Below, piece after piece: positions 1 to 10,713 of a stretch of 64,000 nt of DNA. The notes below the pieces were generated by a model, which worked only from the letters and a program-made list of their open reading frames with translations, searched no databases and had not been told where the DNA came from. The DNA comes from Boesenbergia rotunda (taxonomy: Eukaryota > Streptophyta > Magnoliopsida > Zingiberales > Zingiberaceae), in assembly GCA_024364735.1 (NCBI GenBank), contig JAGFNQ010000954.1, forward strand, positions 597,016 to 661,015. The letters run 5' to 3'. The position numbers were made by a program, and so were the translations under genes. The stretch's first letter is position 1. Each line of letters begins with the position of its first letter.

Positions 1-123
1 GTTAAGAAGCTGAGGAACAAAGAAGTACCACTAGTGAAAGTCTTATGGTTGAATCAGAAGCATGAAGAGGCAACTTGGGAATTAGAAGATAGCATGAGGC
101 AAAGGTATCCAAAGCTGTTTTAA
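1..123 (+). pseudogene. C-terminal end of Ty3/gypsy polyprotein (Tekay-like chromovirus)
   Basis: The frame is open from the first base to a TAA at 121-123 and encodes the last 40 residues of a polyprotein. The segment VLWLNQKHEEATWELEDSMR followed by a YPKLF end is the usual tail of the integrase/chromodomain region in Tekay/Del-type chromoviruses, which helps direct integration. The rest lies outside the window, so completeness cannot be judged. A purine tract and an LTR follow at once, as expected for the 3' end of such an element. Confidence 0.8.
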
Positions 124-144
124 GTTCGAGGACGAACTTTTTAC

Positions 145-158
145 AAGGTGAGGAGGAT
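145..158 (+). other. Polypurine tract of the gypsy element
   Basis: A purine-rich stretch (aaggtgaggaggat) lies directly before the TG that opens the LTR at 159. This is the standard position of the plus-strand primer. Confidence 0.6.
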
Positions 159-2117
159 TGTAACACCCAATAATTTTCTGGTATTATTAGGGATTTTTCG
201 GAATTTTTCTAGCAATTTTTCAGAATAAAAATGAAAAAAAAATTTAAGGGTCGGGCGGGGGTTTGAAGTCGCGACCACATGACAATACCAAGCCTTAAGG
301 GAGTTCGGCTAGCCAGAAGGTCAGGGGTATCAAGCACAGAAAAGGAAGGAGCGAAATTATGTTATGGGTGAGTTAGGCTTTTTCATGAAGAGGTATTTAA
401 ACTTTGCTTAAGTCGCGTGGAGTGCCCGAGGGTTTTTGTGGCTGCGCGAATAGGAGAGGGCGAGGAGGCTGCGAAAAAAAAAGACAAGGGAGGAAGCCAT
501 AACTTTCTTTCTTCTTCTTCTTCTCCCTCCTCTTGAGTAGAAAGCCTAGGGTTCTTCCCTAGGGCCAAGGAGGGGAAGTTCTTGCAAGGAAGAGGAAAGG
601 AGTCCTACGCTAGGGTTTTTACCTCTATTTAGTGAGTTTTCATCAAGAAAAGGGTAAGTAGATCACTCACCTGCAATAGGAGTAGTTTTCGTATGTAAGT
701 TCTTGTTATAGAACCATGTTTTATGATGCATGCTTTAAGATTATGGTTATCGGGTGTTTTAAGTTTTTAAAGATGCATGTTTTCTCATGATAGAATTTTA
801 ATTGGTTTAGATTTGGTGTATGTAAGCTAAGCATGATAAGATTTAACTTTTGAAAAGTCCCAAAAATGAGGTTGGGATTAAGGGCACGCAAGGTGCTCGA
901 TGAAAGTCTCAAGTAAGAAAGGTAAAGGTGTTAAGTGTAAAATTTATGCAAAAGTAAGATAGTTTGATACGTATAAGTATTATAGTAAGAAAGTATTTTA
1001 TTTTCGAAAAGTGACATGTACCGGGCAAATGGAAGGCCCACAGAAAGTTAGAAAGAAGCTCTAATAAGGTGTAGTGGCTAGCTACCCCGCAACCTATTAG
1101 AGAAGCGCACAATTGGTACATTGATACCATGGTACAATGTCAAGGCCTAAAGAAAGTTGATTACTATTTTCAAGTAAATAAGTATTCGCAAGTGTTTTCA
1201 GTTTTAAGTATGTGTCTTTATTTCATATGTTAGCCTTGATACATTGCAAGCATGTTAAAGAGTAAGAGTAAGGAAGTTAGTGTTTGAATGTATGAGTACG
1301 TTAAGGTTTCAAATGATGTAATGCAAGTAATGTTTTCAACATGATTGAGCATGATAAGTAGATGTAAGTTTTCCCATGTGCATGTATTTTGGAAGTAAGC
1401 ATTCTTTGAAATGAGCATGTTTATTATCGATAGCATGGATTTGTGAGTTAGGATTTACTTACTAAGCATTGTACTTATTAGTTGCATTTCCTTCTATTGC
1501 AGATAAAGGCAAAGAAAAAGCATAAGTTATGGAGGTGACCAGGACTTGCATTGATGCTCAGTGGCGGTGGAACCGTGGAAGAGATCCGTTGGGTTAAGGC
1601 TTAGAGGCAATTTCTGAAGTTTAGAAACTTGTGGTTTGGTGTTTTGGATTGGTAGAACGTAATGATTTTGTGTAAACTTCGCATAGAGACAAGGTTGAGT
1701 ACAAAACTCTAGTATAGCTTTAATATTTAATATTTTGTTTGGTAAAATGTGAACATTGTGTTTAACCTCCGCATAGAGTCAAAAGTTGATACAATCTTTA
1801 GCATGATTTCATATGGTTTGGTAGTCTTGTTAAATTCCGCAAAGATTCTAATTTCAAGTCATTAGATTTGTTTTGAGTTGCTAGGATGTTTATAAAACTA
1901 GCATAGAGTATAGAAATGGAGTTATGTCTTTGTATGTCTTGAAAGTATATGAATTGTGGATCTTTGGAAATGGTTTTCAGTTCTTGAAGTCAAGTAGTGG
2001 TAACCTAAGGCCAAGGTCTAAGGTGAAGTCAAAGGTTAAGGTGAAGTGAGTAAAGGTAAAGGTAGTAAAGAGCGGCGATCCGGCTTAGGTACAGGGTAGA
2101 GAAGTCGGGTCGTCACA
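159..2117 (+). mobile_element. 3' LTR of Tekay-like gypsy element
   Basis: The LTR opens with TGTAACACCC at 159 and closes with GGTCGTCACA at 2117. These termini are typical of plant Tekay/Del LTRs, and the length (1,959 bp) also fits. A TATA-like TATTTAAA lies near 392. No ORF in it resembles a protein. The 5' partner is outside the window, so a target duplication cannot be tested. Confidence 0.75.
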
Positions 2118-2413
2118 TGCAACCACCAGTCCGCTGAGCTCTCCTGGACCCCCTGAGCTTCCCTCAGCCTAGCCCCAGTCAGCAGCTCCAGCCAGCGCCC
2201 GTTGCAACCTGAGATGGCATATGGGCAAACCTGCTCCAAGGAAAGGCCTCCTTTGACTCTTCCTTGAGTGTTTGAATCCATCCCTGTCACCTGCAGCTTA
2301 ATCAGAGCTTTAGCACAGCATATCAATCAGAAAATCAAGTATCAGATGTTAAGCGCAGAGAATCAGATACGTTCAGACGCGATCAGAGCGTCTGACAATG
2401 CAATTTGAATTAA

Positions 2414-3000
2414 AGTGATCGGTCACCGGACCGATCAGAACTATCCCAGACCGATCAGGCTCCAACCTGATACGTCCACAGTGAGAAACTTGGGATTGCA
2501 AGCTCGTATGATCGGTCACCCTGATCGGTCACCAGATCGGTCACCAAACCGATCCTACAATCAGCTTGCCACAATCCCACTCGGAATCCACAGGCTAATC
2601 GGTCACCAGACCGATCAGGCTGCTCCCAGACCGATCAAGCTCCAGCCTGATCGGTCAGGGTGAGAAACCTCGCGACAGTTGATCGTTCAGCTTGATCGGT
2701 CACAGTTTCTCCCTGATCGGTCACCAGACCGATCAGGAGCCGATCAGTAGGTTTGCCAAAAACCTACTGGATGCTCCCTGATTGGTCACCGGACTGATCA
2801 GGAGCAGATCAGCAAGGGAACTCAACTCACTGTGGGCTCCCTGATCGGTCACCAGACCGATCAGGAGTTGTGCAGTGAGTGAAACACATACTCCCTGATC
2901 GGTCACCAGACCGATCAGTCATCGCTGGATCGGTCACCAGACCGATCCACGAAGGAGCACCGTGCCAATCTCCCTGATCGGTCACCAGACCGATCCAGGG
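2414..3000. repeat. Array of GATCGGTC palindromes
   Basis: About a dozen copies of a near-perfect palindrome (CTGATCGGTCACCAGACCGA plus TCAG) occur at irregular spacing. Each has arms CTGATCGGTC and GACCGATCAG around a 4-nt centre. Spacing ranges from abutting to about 70 bp and the spacers are related, so this is not a CRISPR array. It occupies the place taken by GGCGCC palindromes in other LTRs here. Confidence 0.8.
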
Positions 3001-3425
3001 GCTCCAACCTAGCCCTCCAAGCTAGGGTTTCATCCAACCTAGCCCTCCAAGCTAGGACCTGACCCTCCAAGCCAGGATTTTTCACCTAACCCTCCAGTTG
3101 GGACTTTTCACCTAACCCTCTAAGTTAGGATTTTTCACCTAGCCCTCCAAGCTAGGACTTTTCACCCAACCTTCCGAGTTAGGACTTTTCCACACCTAGC
3201 CCTCCAAGTTAGGATTTTTCACACCTAACCCTCCAAGTTGGGACTTTTCGCCTAACCTTCCAAGTTAGGACTTTTCACCTAGCCCTCCAAGCTAGGACTT
3301 TTCACCCAACCTTCCGAGTTAGGACTTTTCCACACCTAGCCCTCCAAGCTAGGATTTTTCACACCTAACCCTCCAGGTTAGGACTTCTCCACACCTAGCC
3401 CTCCAAGCTAGGATTTTATCAAACC
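3001..3425. repeat. Minisatellite, unit about 28-32 bp
   Basis: Roughly 14 diverged copies of a unit containing cctagccctccaagctagg followed by acttttcac. The unit carries a small inverted repeat (CCTAGC/GCTAGG). It is comparable in position to the variable minisatellites near the 5' ends of the other LTRs in the window. Confidence 0.85.
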
Positions 3426-3549
3426 TAATCCCACTAGGTATGCCTAGTCCACGACTAGGACTTAAACCCAATCATAATCATAATCATCAACCTAAACTAA
3501 AATCGATGTCAACACCAAAACAACAATCAATGTCAGACTGCATTAACAG

Positions 3550-4600
3550 TATGAACGTCTATCAACCTACCTAATTTCTAAAGAATTTAAACAAGAACAA
3601 ATTGACTCAACCCTATTTATTAAGATCTTAGAAAAAGAAATCTTTATTGCCCAAATCTACGTCGATGACATAATCTTTGGGTCCACCAACTCAAATTTCT
3701 TAAAAGAATTTGTTAAAATAATGGAAAATGAATTCGAAATGAGCTTAGTTGGTGAGCTCAACTTCTTTCTAGGGTTACAAATCAAGCAAACTAGGGATGG
3801 AAATTATGTCCATCAATCCAAATATGCTAAGGAGTTAATAAAAAAATTCAAAATGGATAACTCCAAAAGCATAAGTACCCCTATGGCCACAAATGTAAAA
3901 ATAGATAGTGACCCTGACGGTAAACCAGTAGACCTTAAACTTTATAGAAGTATGATTGGTAGTCTACTTTACCTTACAGCCAGCAGACCCGATATCCTTT
4001 TTGCTGTAGGAATGTGTGCTAGATACCAAACATGTGCTAAGGAAACACACTTAGCAACCCTAAAAAGAATACTTAGATACATTAAGGGCACCCTAAATGT
4101 ACGGATTTGGTATCCTAGGACCTCAACTTTTGACCTATCAGGATACTCTGACTCTGACTATGCAGGTTGTAAACTAGATAGAAAGAGTACATGTGGAAGC
4201 TGTCAACTCTTAGGAAACAATCTAGTAAGTTGGTGCAATAGAAAGCAACACTGTGTAGCTCTATCCACAACTGAAGCTGAGTATGTTGCTATAGGAGAGT
4301 GTGTAGCACAACTCTTATGGATGATGCACACTCTTAAAGACTTCCAGCTCAACTACACCCAAACCCAAGTCTACATTGATAATATAAGTTCAATTAATCT
4401 AACTAAAAACCCAATCCAACACTCCAGAACTAAACACATAGAAGTTAAACACCACTTCGTAAGAGATCACGTAGCCAGGGGTGAGATAGTCCTTAAGCAT
4501 AGACTCAAAATCTAACTTAGCTGATATATTCATCAAAGCCTTACCTGAGTCTGAATTCAGCTCACTAAGAAGGCAGTTAGGGTTATGCTTGGTAGAATAG
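3550..4600 (+). pseudogene. Element A: copia RT C-terminal half and RNase H
   Basis: Reading starts abruptly inside reverse transcriptase (YERLSTYLI at 3550) and runs through the catalytic YVDD motif near 3657 and the conserved FEMSLVGELNFFLGLQ block. RNase H follows (YSDSDYAGCKLDRKSTCGSC, then ALSTTEAEYVA). The frame is open to a stop at 4513-4515. A short deletion after LKH near 4499 causes that stop. In the next frame the family C-terminus (LADIF, SEFSSLRRQLG) continues to a TAG at 4598-4600. Gag, protease, integrase and the RT N-terminus are missing to the left. The close match to element B places it in the Maximus/SIRE-type group. It cannot be active. Confidence 0.9.
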
Positions 4601-4825
4601 GTTTGCTCTACTTCTATTTTTTTTAAACTGCTTTATTACTTGATTTTAAAATTAGTTCCTACTTAATTTTGAAGAATCATTTTCTTTATGCATTTTTAAA
4701 ATGATTTTTTTCGACTTAGTTTTTCTTTTGAAAAATTACCCCTTTCAAAACTAGGGTTTTTCGCAAAATAGACTTAGCCTAGGCTCTAACCCTAGAACTG
4801 CATGCACCTATAGATCTAGAAGCCA

Positions 4826-4883
4826 GCATCTCACAAGCACCTTAGGGTACTTTTGATTGATAACCTAGAATGGGTTGAGATGC
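4826..4883 (+). promoter_or_regulatory. Conserved folded motif, 3' copy (element A)
   Basis: Outer arms GCATCTCA (4826-4833) and TGAGATGC (4876-4883) enclose an inner hairpin AAGCACC/GGGTACTT (4835-4852) and a second AACC/GGTT pair near 4862-4876. Together they would form a three-way junction. The same layout occurs in B, E and H. Function is inferred only. Confidence 0.5.
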
Positions 4884-5181
4884 TTAGGTCTTTGCCTTGA
4901 TTCAAGATGCTTAAGTATGTGCATCTACAGTAATTGGGGCACTAAATACCAATCAACAGTAATCAGGTTAAGTGTCAAGCTTAGAAAATCTAACTTGAAC
5001 AGAACACTTAACTTGACTAACCCTAGCGAAAGCTACTGTTTATAACAGTTAGTAAGTAGCTAATTGGATTAGACAGGACCCGAAAGAGATAATTCAAATT
5101 GATTTGGTCCAGTTTATACCTTGAATTGGTTCAGTACAGCACCGTACTTCTTTTGCTATATTGTTTTTTTTTATATATGGC

Positions 5182-5215
5182 AAAGGGGGAGAGATTGGAA
5201 AGGAGAGAAGAGAGG
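5182..5215 (+). other. Internal polypurine tract (element A)
   Basis: A purine-rich run starting AAAGGGGGAGAGA, preceded by tatatggc, lies about 620 nt before the terminal PPT. Matching tracts occur in C (18557), E (22672) and H (61347). Confidence 0.5.
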
Positions 5216-5822
5216 TTTTAAAAAATTTTCAAATTTCAAAAAAAAATTCAAAACTTTATCTCCTTTTTCAAAAAGTAAAATTTCTTAAGTCAATTGTCTT
5301 TCACTTGACTTAAATTATTTTCAAAATTTATTTCAAAGCACTTGACTTAAATTATTTTCAAAATTTATTTCAAAGCACTTGACTTTCTTAGAAAAGTTTC
5401 TAAGTAAAAATTTCAAAATTTCCTTGAAAACTTTCCAAAGTGCTAAAGAGGTTGGAATTTTTTTTTTCAACTCAAAATATAGTAGAAATTTCTTAGAAAA
5501 GTTTCTAAGTATTAATTTCAAAACTTCCTTGAAAATTTTCTAAAGTGCAAAAACTAAGTATTTACTTGAAAATTTTCTAAGTGTAAATTTTCCAATTGTC
5601 CAACTCAAAATATTTTGAAAAATGGTTTCTAACTTAAAATTTTTCTAAGTATTTACAAAACTGAATAGTGTATTTTTCACATTTAGACTTAGAAATCTTT
5701 TCAAGCCCCACGAACTCTTGAAAAACTCAGGGGGAGATTTCTTCCAGGGGGAGGAAATTAACTTTGATACGTACTTATCTGGATGATTAACTTAACTTTT
5801 TGAACCGAGTTGCCATAAATCA

Positions 5823-5835
5823 AAAGGGGGGAGAT
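5823..5835 (+). other. Terminal polypurine tract (element A)
   Basis: The run aaaggggggagat directly precedes the LTR start TGTTGGTGC at 5836. Confidence 0.8.
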
Positions 5836-7163
5836 TGTTGGTGCAGGCAGCACCTAAGTCAAACCTGGGTTTTGATAATGACAAAGGGTTCAGAAGTTAA
5901 GATATTATTTGTATCTAATACGTTTACTAAGTGTGCAGGAAAGAAGCCCTAGGTACACTAGGCACGAAGTCCTGGTCGGGACTGAGCACGAAGCCCTGGC
6001 AAGAAGCTGGGCACCGAAGACCTGCTTGGAAGGTGGGCACGAAGTCCTGGTCTAGGACTGAGCACGAAGCCCTGACAAGGAGCTGGGCACCGAAGACCTG
6101 CTCGGAAGGTGGGCACGAAGACCTGGTGAAGGTGCATCGGGCAAAAGTCCAACCGAAGGAGCCGGTTGGCAAAAGGTAAACTCTCCTGAGAGGAGTAGGT
6201 GAGGACGCATTCCCCGTCAAGGGAACAGTAGGCGTCGGTTCGAGCTAGGGTTCCATTTGGGAGACCCAAAGTTAGAACCAAGACAGCTACGGCTGTAAAA
6301 ACTAACTAACATTCTTGCCTTGTTTGTTGTGGAACTAACCTTGGATGCAGGAACCAAAGGAATGTGTTTCTGCAGCTCAGAACGCCCCAAAGAAGAGGGG
6401 TAGCAGCTGGGCTAGGCGCCCGGGAGGTCCCGGGCTCCCAAGGTCAAAGTCAAATGAGCAGTTAAGTAAGAATCGCTTCGAAAGCTTACTGGGCCAGGAG
6501 CCCTGATGGTCCCGGGCGCCCTGAAGCTCCCGGGCGCCCTAGATGTCTCGAGCGCCCTGGGTCCAAGCCAAATTGTGATCGAAGCAAACTCAGCCACGAA
6601 GCCAGCTGACTAAGTCAACCGGGGCGCCCCCATTATCTCCGAGGCCGATTCTAGAGGGATAAGCGCTGACCGAGCTGCGGATGAGATTTCTCGGATCCAA
6701 AGGCACGTGTCAGGCGCCCCCAGCGTCCAGGGCGCCCCCAGGAGCACTATAAAAGGGGCTCAACCCCAAGGCTTCAGAACATCAATTTTCCAACGCCTCT
6801 ACGCTCTTCGTTTAAGCGCTCTGCTCCGGAAACCTCCGATCTCGAGATTCTAGTGCCGACGATGACCCTCTGCTCCGTAGTACGATCCACACCAGGCGTC
6901 GGTAACGAAGAGTATAATTTTTTTTATTGCACTACTATTGTAACAATCTTTATAAATCTTTGCGCCATTATAGAATTGCCCGCAGTAAACGGTCAAGGAC
7001 CGTGGGCCTTGGAGTAGGAGCCGACCGTGACTCCGAACCAAGTAAAAGTACTTGTGTTCTTCTTGTGTGTTTGTTTTCATTTCCGCTGCGTAATTTCTCT
7101 CAATCTTATCCGAAACGTTTTCACGATATTCACCCCCCTCTATCGTGTTTACTCGATCCAACA
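5836..7163 (+). mobile_element. Element A 3' LTR (SIRE-like, GGCGCC type)
   Basis: The LTR runs from TGTTGGTGCAGG to CGATCCAACA (1,328 bp). It contains a minisatellite of gcacgaag-type units (about 5938-6135), GGCGCC-rich palindromes (about 6415-6740), a TATA box TATAAAA at 6748-6754 and a poly-C stretch near the 3' end. Its right end abuts the truncated 3' region of element B, so A was inserted into B. The bases ctaac at 7164-7168 are the likely right copy of a 5-bp target duplication; the left copy has been lost. Confidence 0.85.
6748..6754 (+). promoter_or_regulatory. LTR TATA box (element A)
   Basis: TATAAAA lies downstream of the GGCGCC palindromes and between inverted repeats GAGC (6742-6745) and GCTC (6758-6761). 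It is the probable core promoter of the LTR. Confidence 0.6.
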
Positions 7164-7604
7164 CTAACTGTCATCAATAGTAGCTTTCGCTAGGGTTAGT
7201 CAAGTTAAGTGATCTGATCAAGTTAGATTTTCTATGTTTGACACTTAACCTGATTGTTGTTCAACTTGTATTTATTCCCCCAATTACTGCAGATGCACTG
7301 ACTTAAAGCATCTTGAATCAAGGCATAGACCTAAGCATCTCAACCTAGTCTAGGTTATCATTCAAAAGTACCCTAAGGTGCTTGTCAGATGCTGGCTTCT
7401 AGATCTATAGGTGCATGCAGTTCTAGGGTTAGAGCCTAAGCTAAGTTTATTTGCGAAAAAACCCTAGTTTTGAAGGGGGTAGTTTTTGAAAGAAAACTAA
7501 GTCAGAAAATCATTTTAAATTTCAAAAACTTGATAAATGAAATGATAAATTTGCTAATTTTTGAAAAAATTAAGAAAAGTTTTAAGAAAATAATATAAAT
7601 CATC
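7164..7604 (-). other. Element B 3' non-coding region, truncated
   Basis: This is the reverse complement of the segment after the RNase H stop in element A: the tract with gcgaaagctact at the left edge, the folded motif (7335-7392) and the region after the pol stop. It ends at the element A LTR, so the purine tracts and 3' LTR of B are missing. Confidence 0.8.
7335..7392 (-). promoter_or_regulatory. Conserved folded motif, 3' copy (element B)
   Basis: On the minus strand the outer arms GCATCTGA and TGAGATGC have one mismatch. The inner hairpin AAGCACC/GGGTACTT and a long AACCTAG/CTAGGTT pair are kept. Confidence 0.5.
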
Positions 7605-10600
7605 CTATTCTACTAAACACAACCCTAATTGCCTTCTTAGTGAGCTAAACTCAGACTTAGGTAAGGGTTTGGTAAAAATATCAGCTAAGTTGGATTTTGA
7701 GTCCACATGCTTAAGTACTATTTCACCCCTGGTTACATAATCCCTTACAAAATGATGCTTAACTTCTATATGTTCTGTTTGGGAATGTTGAATTTGGTTT
7801 TTAGTCAAATTGATTGAGCTAATGTTATCAATATAGACTTGGGAATGAGTGTAATCAAGCTGGAAGTCCTTAAGAGTGTGCATCATCCACAAAAGTTGTG
7901 CTACACATTCTCCTAGGGCAACATATTCTTCTTCTGTTGTAGATAAGGTTACGTAGTGTTGCTTTCTACTACACCAGCTGACTAGGCTATGTCCTAATAG
8001 TTGGCAACCTCCACTAGTACTTTTTCTATCTAATTTACACCCAGCATAGTCAGAGTCAGAATATCCTGATAATTCAAAAGTGGAAGTCCTAGGATACTAA
8101 ATCCCTACATTTAGGGTACCCTTAATGTACCTAAGTACTCGTTTTAGGGCTGCTAAGTGGGATTCCTTTGCACCTGTTTGGTACCTAGCACACATTCCTA
8201 CAGAAAATAGGATATCAGGTCTGCTAGCGGTCAAGTAAAGTAGGCTACCAATCATGCATCGGTGTAGCTTAAGATCTACAGGCTTACCTTCAGGGTCATT
8301 ATCAATTTTGACATTTGTAGCCATAGGGGTACTTAAGCTTTTGGAATTATCTATTTTAAATTTTTTTATTAACTCTTTAGCATACTTGGATTGGTGAACA
8401 TAATTACCATCTCTAGTCTGTTTAATTTGTAATCCTAAGAAAAAGTTGAGTTCATCTACCAAGCCCATTTTGAATTCACTTTCCATTATTTTTACAAATT
8501 CTTTTAGAAAGTTAGAGTTGGTGGATCCAAAAATTATATCATCAACATAAATTTGGGCAATAAAAATATCTTTTTCTAAAGTTTTAACAAAAAGGGTAGA
8601 GTCAATTTGATCTTGGTTGAATTCCTTAGAAATTAGATAAGTTGATAAACGTTCATACCATACCCTAGGTGCTTGTTTTAACCCATAAAGTATTTTTCTA
8701 AGTTTAAAAACATAATCAGGTTTTTCTAGGTCTTCAAATCCTGGGGTTGTCCTACATAAACTTCTTCTTTGATAAACCCATTTAAGAAGGCAGACTTAAC
8801 ATCCATTTGGTATAGCTTGAACTATCTGTGGGCTGCAAAAGCTAGCAACATTCTAATTGACTCAAGTCTGGCTACTGGGGCATAGGTTTCATTATAGTCT
8901 AACCCTTCAACCTGACTATACCCTTTAGCTACTAACCGGGTTTTATTTCTGACTATTTCCCCTTGATCATTTAATTTGTTTCTGAACACCCACTTAGTTT
9001 CTATAACAGATTTACCCTCAGGTTTAGGTACTAGTTCCCAGACATGGTTTCTTTCAAATTGGGCTAACTCTTCTTGCATATCTATGATCCAATCAGGGTC
9101 AGGTAGGACTTTCTCTATAGTCTTAGGTTCAATTTTTGAAATTAATGCTATCTGACTAAGATTTCTATAGGAAGACCTAGTTCTGATTCCTAAGCTTGGA
9201 TCACCCATAATTTGATCAGAAGAGTGACTGAGTCTGGGTTTCTTGGTTCTTTTAGTACTAGGTTCAGCCTCAGGTCCGGTTGGACGGTCGGTTCAGTGTT
9301 TGGTTCAACTACTTCGGTCGGTTCAGGTTCAGTTGAGACCTCAGTAGTTGGTTCAAGAGTTAGTTCATTTAGAGGTTCAATCAGTGGTTCAATTGTTGGT
9401 TCACTGTCTTCCTGATCAATATTTGATTGGTTCAATTTTTTATTATCAGTTTTTGGTTCAATTTCCTCATCAAAAATTAAGTTAGTTGTTTCTTTAATTT
9501 TGTGAGTTTGTTTATTATAAACCCTATAGGCCCTACTAGTTGTTGAATATCCTAAGAAGATCCCTGGAGTTGACTTGGATTGAAACTTACCTAGGTAATC
9601 CTTAGTGTTCAAGATATGGACTTTGCACCCAAAGACTCTTAGGTAGTGTAGGTTAGGCAGTCTATGATAATATAGTTCATAAGGGGTTTTATTATGTCTT
9701 TTGTTAATTAGAACCCTATTTTGGATGTAGCATGTCGTACTTACCGTTTCTGCCCAAAATTGATTAGCTAGGTTAATTTCATTCAACATGGTTCTAGCGG
9801 CTTCCTGAAGGGTTCTATTTTTCCTCTCTACTATCCCATTTTGTTGGGGGGTTCTAGGATAGAAAAACTCATGAATATACCCATTTATTTTGTAAAATTC
9901 CTCAAACCTTTGATTTTCAAATTCTCCCCCGTGATCACTTCTAAGTCTTTTGATTTTAGTATCATTTTGGTTTTCAATTATTTTACATAAGTCAATAAAT
10001 AGATATAAGGTTGCATCCTTAGTTTTTAGGAACCTAACCCAGGTAAACCTAGAGTAATCATCGATAATTACTAAGCAGTACCGATTCCCACTTAGTGACT
10101 TGGTTCCATGTGAATCAAATAGGTCAAGGTGCATGTGCTCAAGTGTGGTCTGGGTTAGGTCTGATTGAATTGGTTTGTGAGTAGACTTAGTTTGTTTGCC
10201 TTGGCTGCATGAGTTACAGATTGTGTTTTCAAAATTCTAAATTTTTGGTACACCTTTAATTAAACCAAGTTGGGTAACTTTAGAAATTAGTTTAACATGA
10301 GTGTGACCTAATCTCCTATGCCAGAGGTTGGATTCTTCTAATTGAGTCAAGAAGCATTTTGGTATTAAAGGTAAATTAATAGTATAAACGTTGTTTTTCC
10401 TAGTACCTTTAAGCATAACTTCTAAGTCTTGAATGTTTCTAATCAGGCAGTCAGAGTTAGTGAATGTATCTACATAGTCAGTATCACATAGTTGACTTAT
10501 ACTAAGCAAATTGAACTTAAAATTTTCAACTAAGAGTACTTTCTTAATCACAAAATTAGACTTAAGTTCAATGTTACCTGACCCAATGACTTTGAGTGTA

Positions 10601-10713
10601 GCATTGTTGCCAAATGCTACTGAGCCTAGGTTCTTGAACTTGATTTTAGTGAATTTCAATTTATCTCCAGTCATGTGTCTGGAGCATCCACTATCCAACA
10701 TCCATTGATCCAA
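7605..10713 (-). pseudogene. Element B pol: protease, integrase, RT, RNase H (decayed copia)
   Basis: Domain order on the minus strand is that of Ty1/copia. Aspartic protease comes first (WMLDSGCSRHMTGD near 10705), then the integrase zinc region (LWHRRLGHTHVKL). The integrase core follows (IIDDYSRFTWVRFL, RSDHGGEFENQ, then PQQNGIVERKNRTLQE, 10134-9190) with an acidic E/P/T-rich tail. RT is next (WVFRNKLNDQGEIVRNKTRL, 9208-8822, and FKMGLVDELNFFLGLQ, 8486-8097), and RNase H ends at 7605. Frameshifts or stops separate 10236/10134, 9190/9208, 8822/8486 and 8097/7892, so at least four lesions inactivate it. The family matches A and E: SIRE/Maximus type. Confidence 0.9.

Larger units (their letters stand above)
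2118..3525 (-). mobile_element. LTR-like relic of a divergent SIRE-type family
   Basis: Read on the minus strand, this stretch has the same plan as the SIRE-like LTRs in the window. It begins TGTTGTTTTGGTG at 3525, then has a short-period minisatellite (3425 to 3001), then a block of palindromes (3000 to 2414). The sequences themselves differ from the GGCGCC-type LTRs, so the call rests on layout and on the TGTTG start. The part from 2118 to about 2400 has no recognisable content and its end is not certain. Confidence 0.45.
4601..5835 (+). other. Element A 3' internal non-coding region
   Basis: This 1.2-kb AT-rich stretch between the pol stop and the 3' LTR has no supported ORF. The short ORFs in it are stop-free AT-rich runs. 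It contains the folded motif at 4826-4883, an internal purine tract at 5182-5215, further G-rich tracts at 5729-5737 and 5746-5757, and the terminal PPT. The same order recurs in E and H. Confidence 0.8.

Noticed and set aside
2118..2130. A 13-bp match (tgcaaccaccagt) to the region after the PBS of H (56408)
   Set aside because: The similarity stops after 13 bases and the surroundings differ, so it may be chance. It was not used to assign 2118-2400.
2414..3000. Regular palindromic repeats that could be taken for a CRISPR array
   Set aside because: Spacing is irregular, the intervening sequences are related to each other, and the setting is a plant retroelement. It is a palindromic tandem array.
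5927..6281. Overlapping ORFs of 82-107 residues on both strands
   Set aside because: They are translations of the LTR minisatellite and appear because the repeat lacks stops in several frames. The same applies to those at 19085-19534, 23273-23551, 55524-56124 and 62446-63045.
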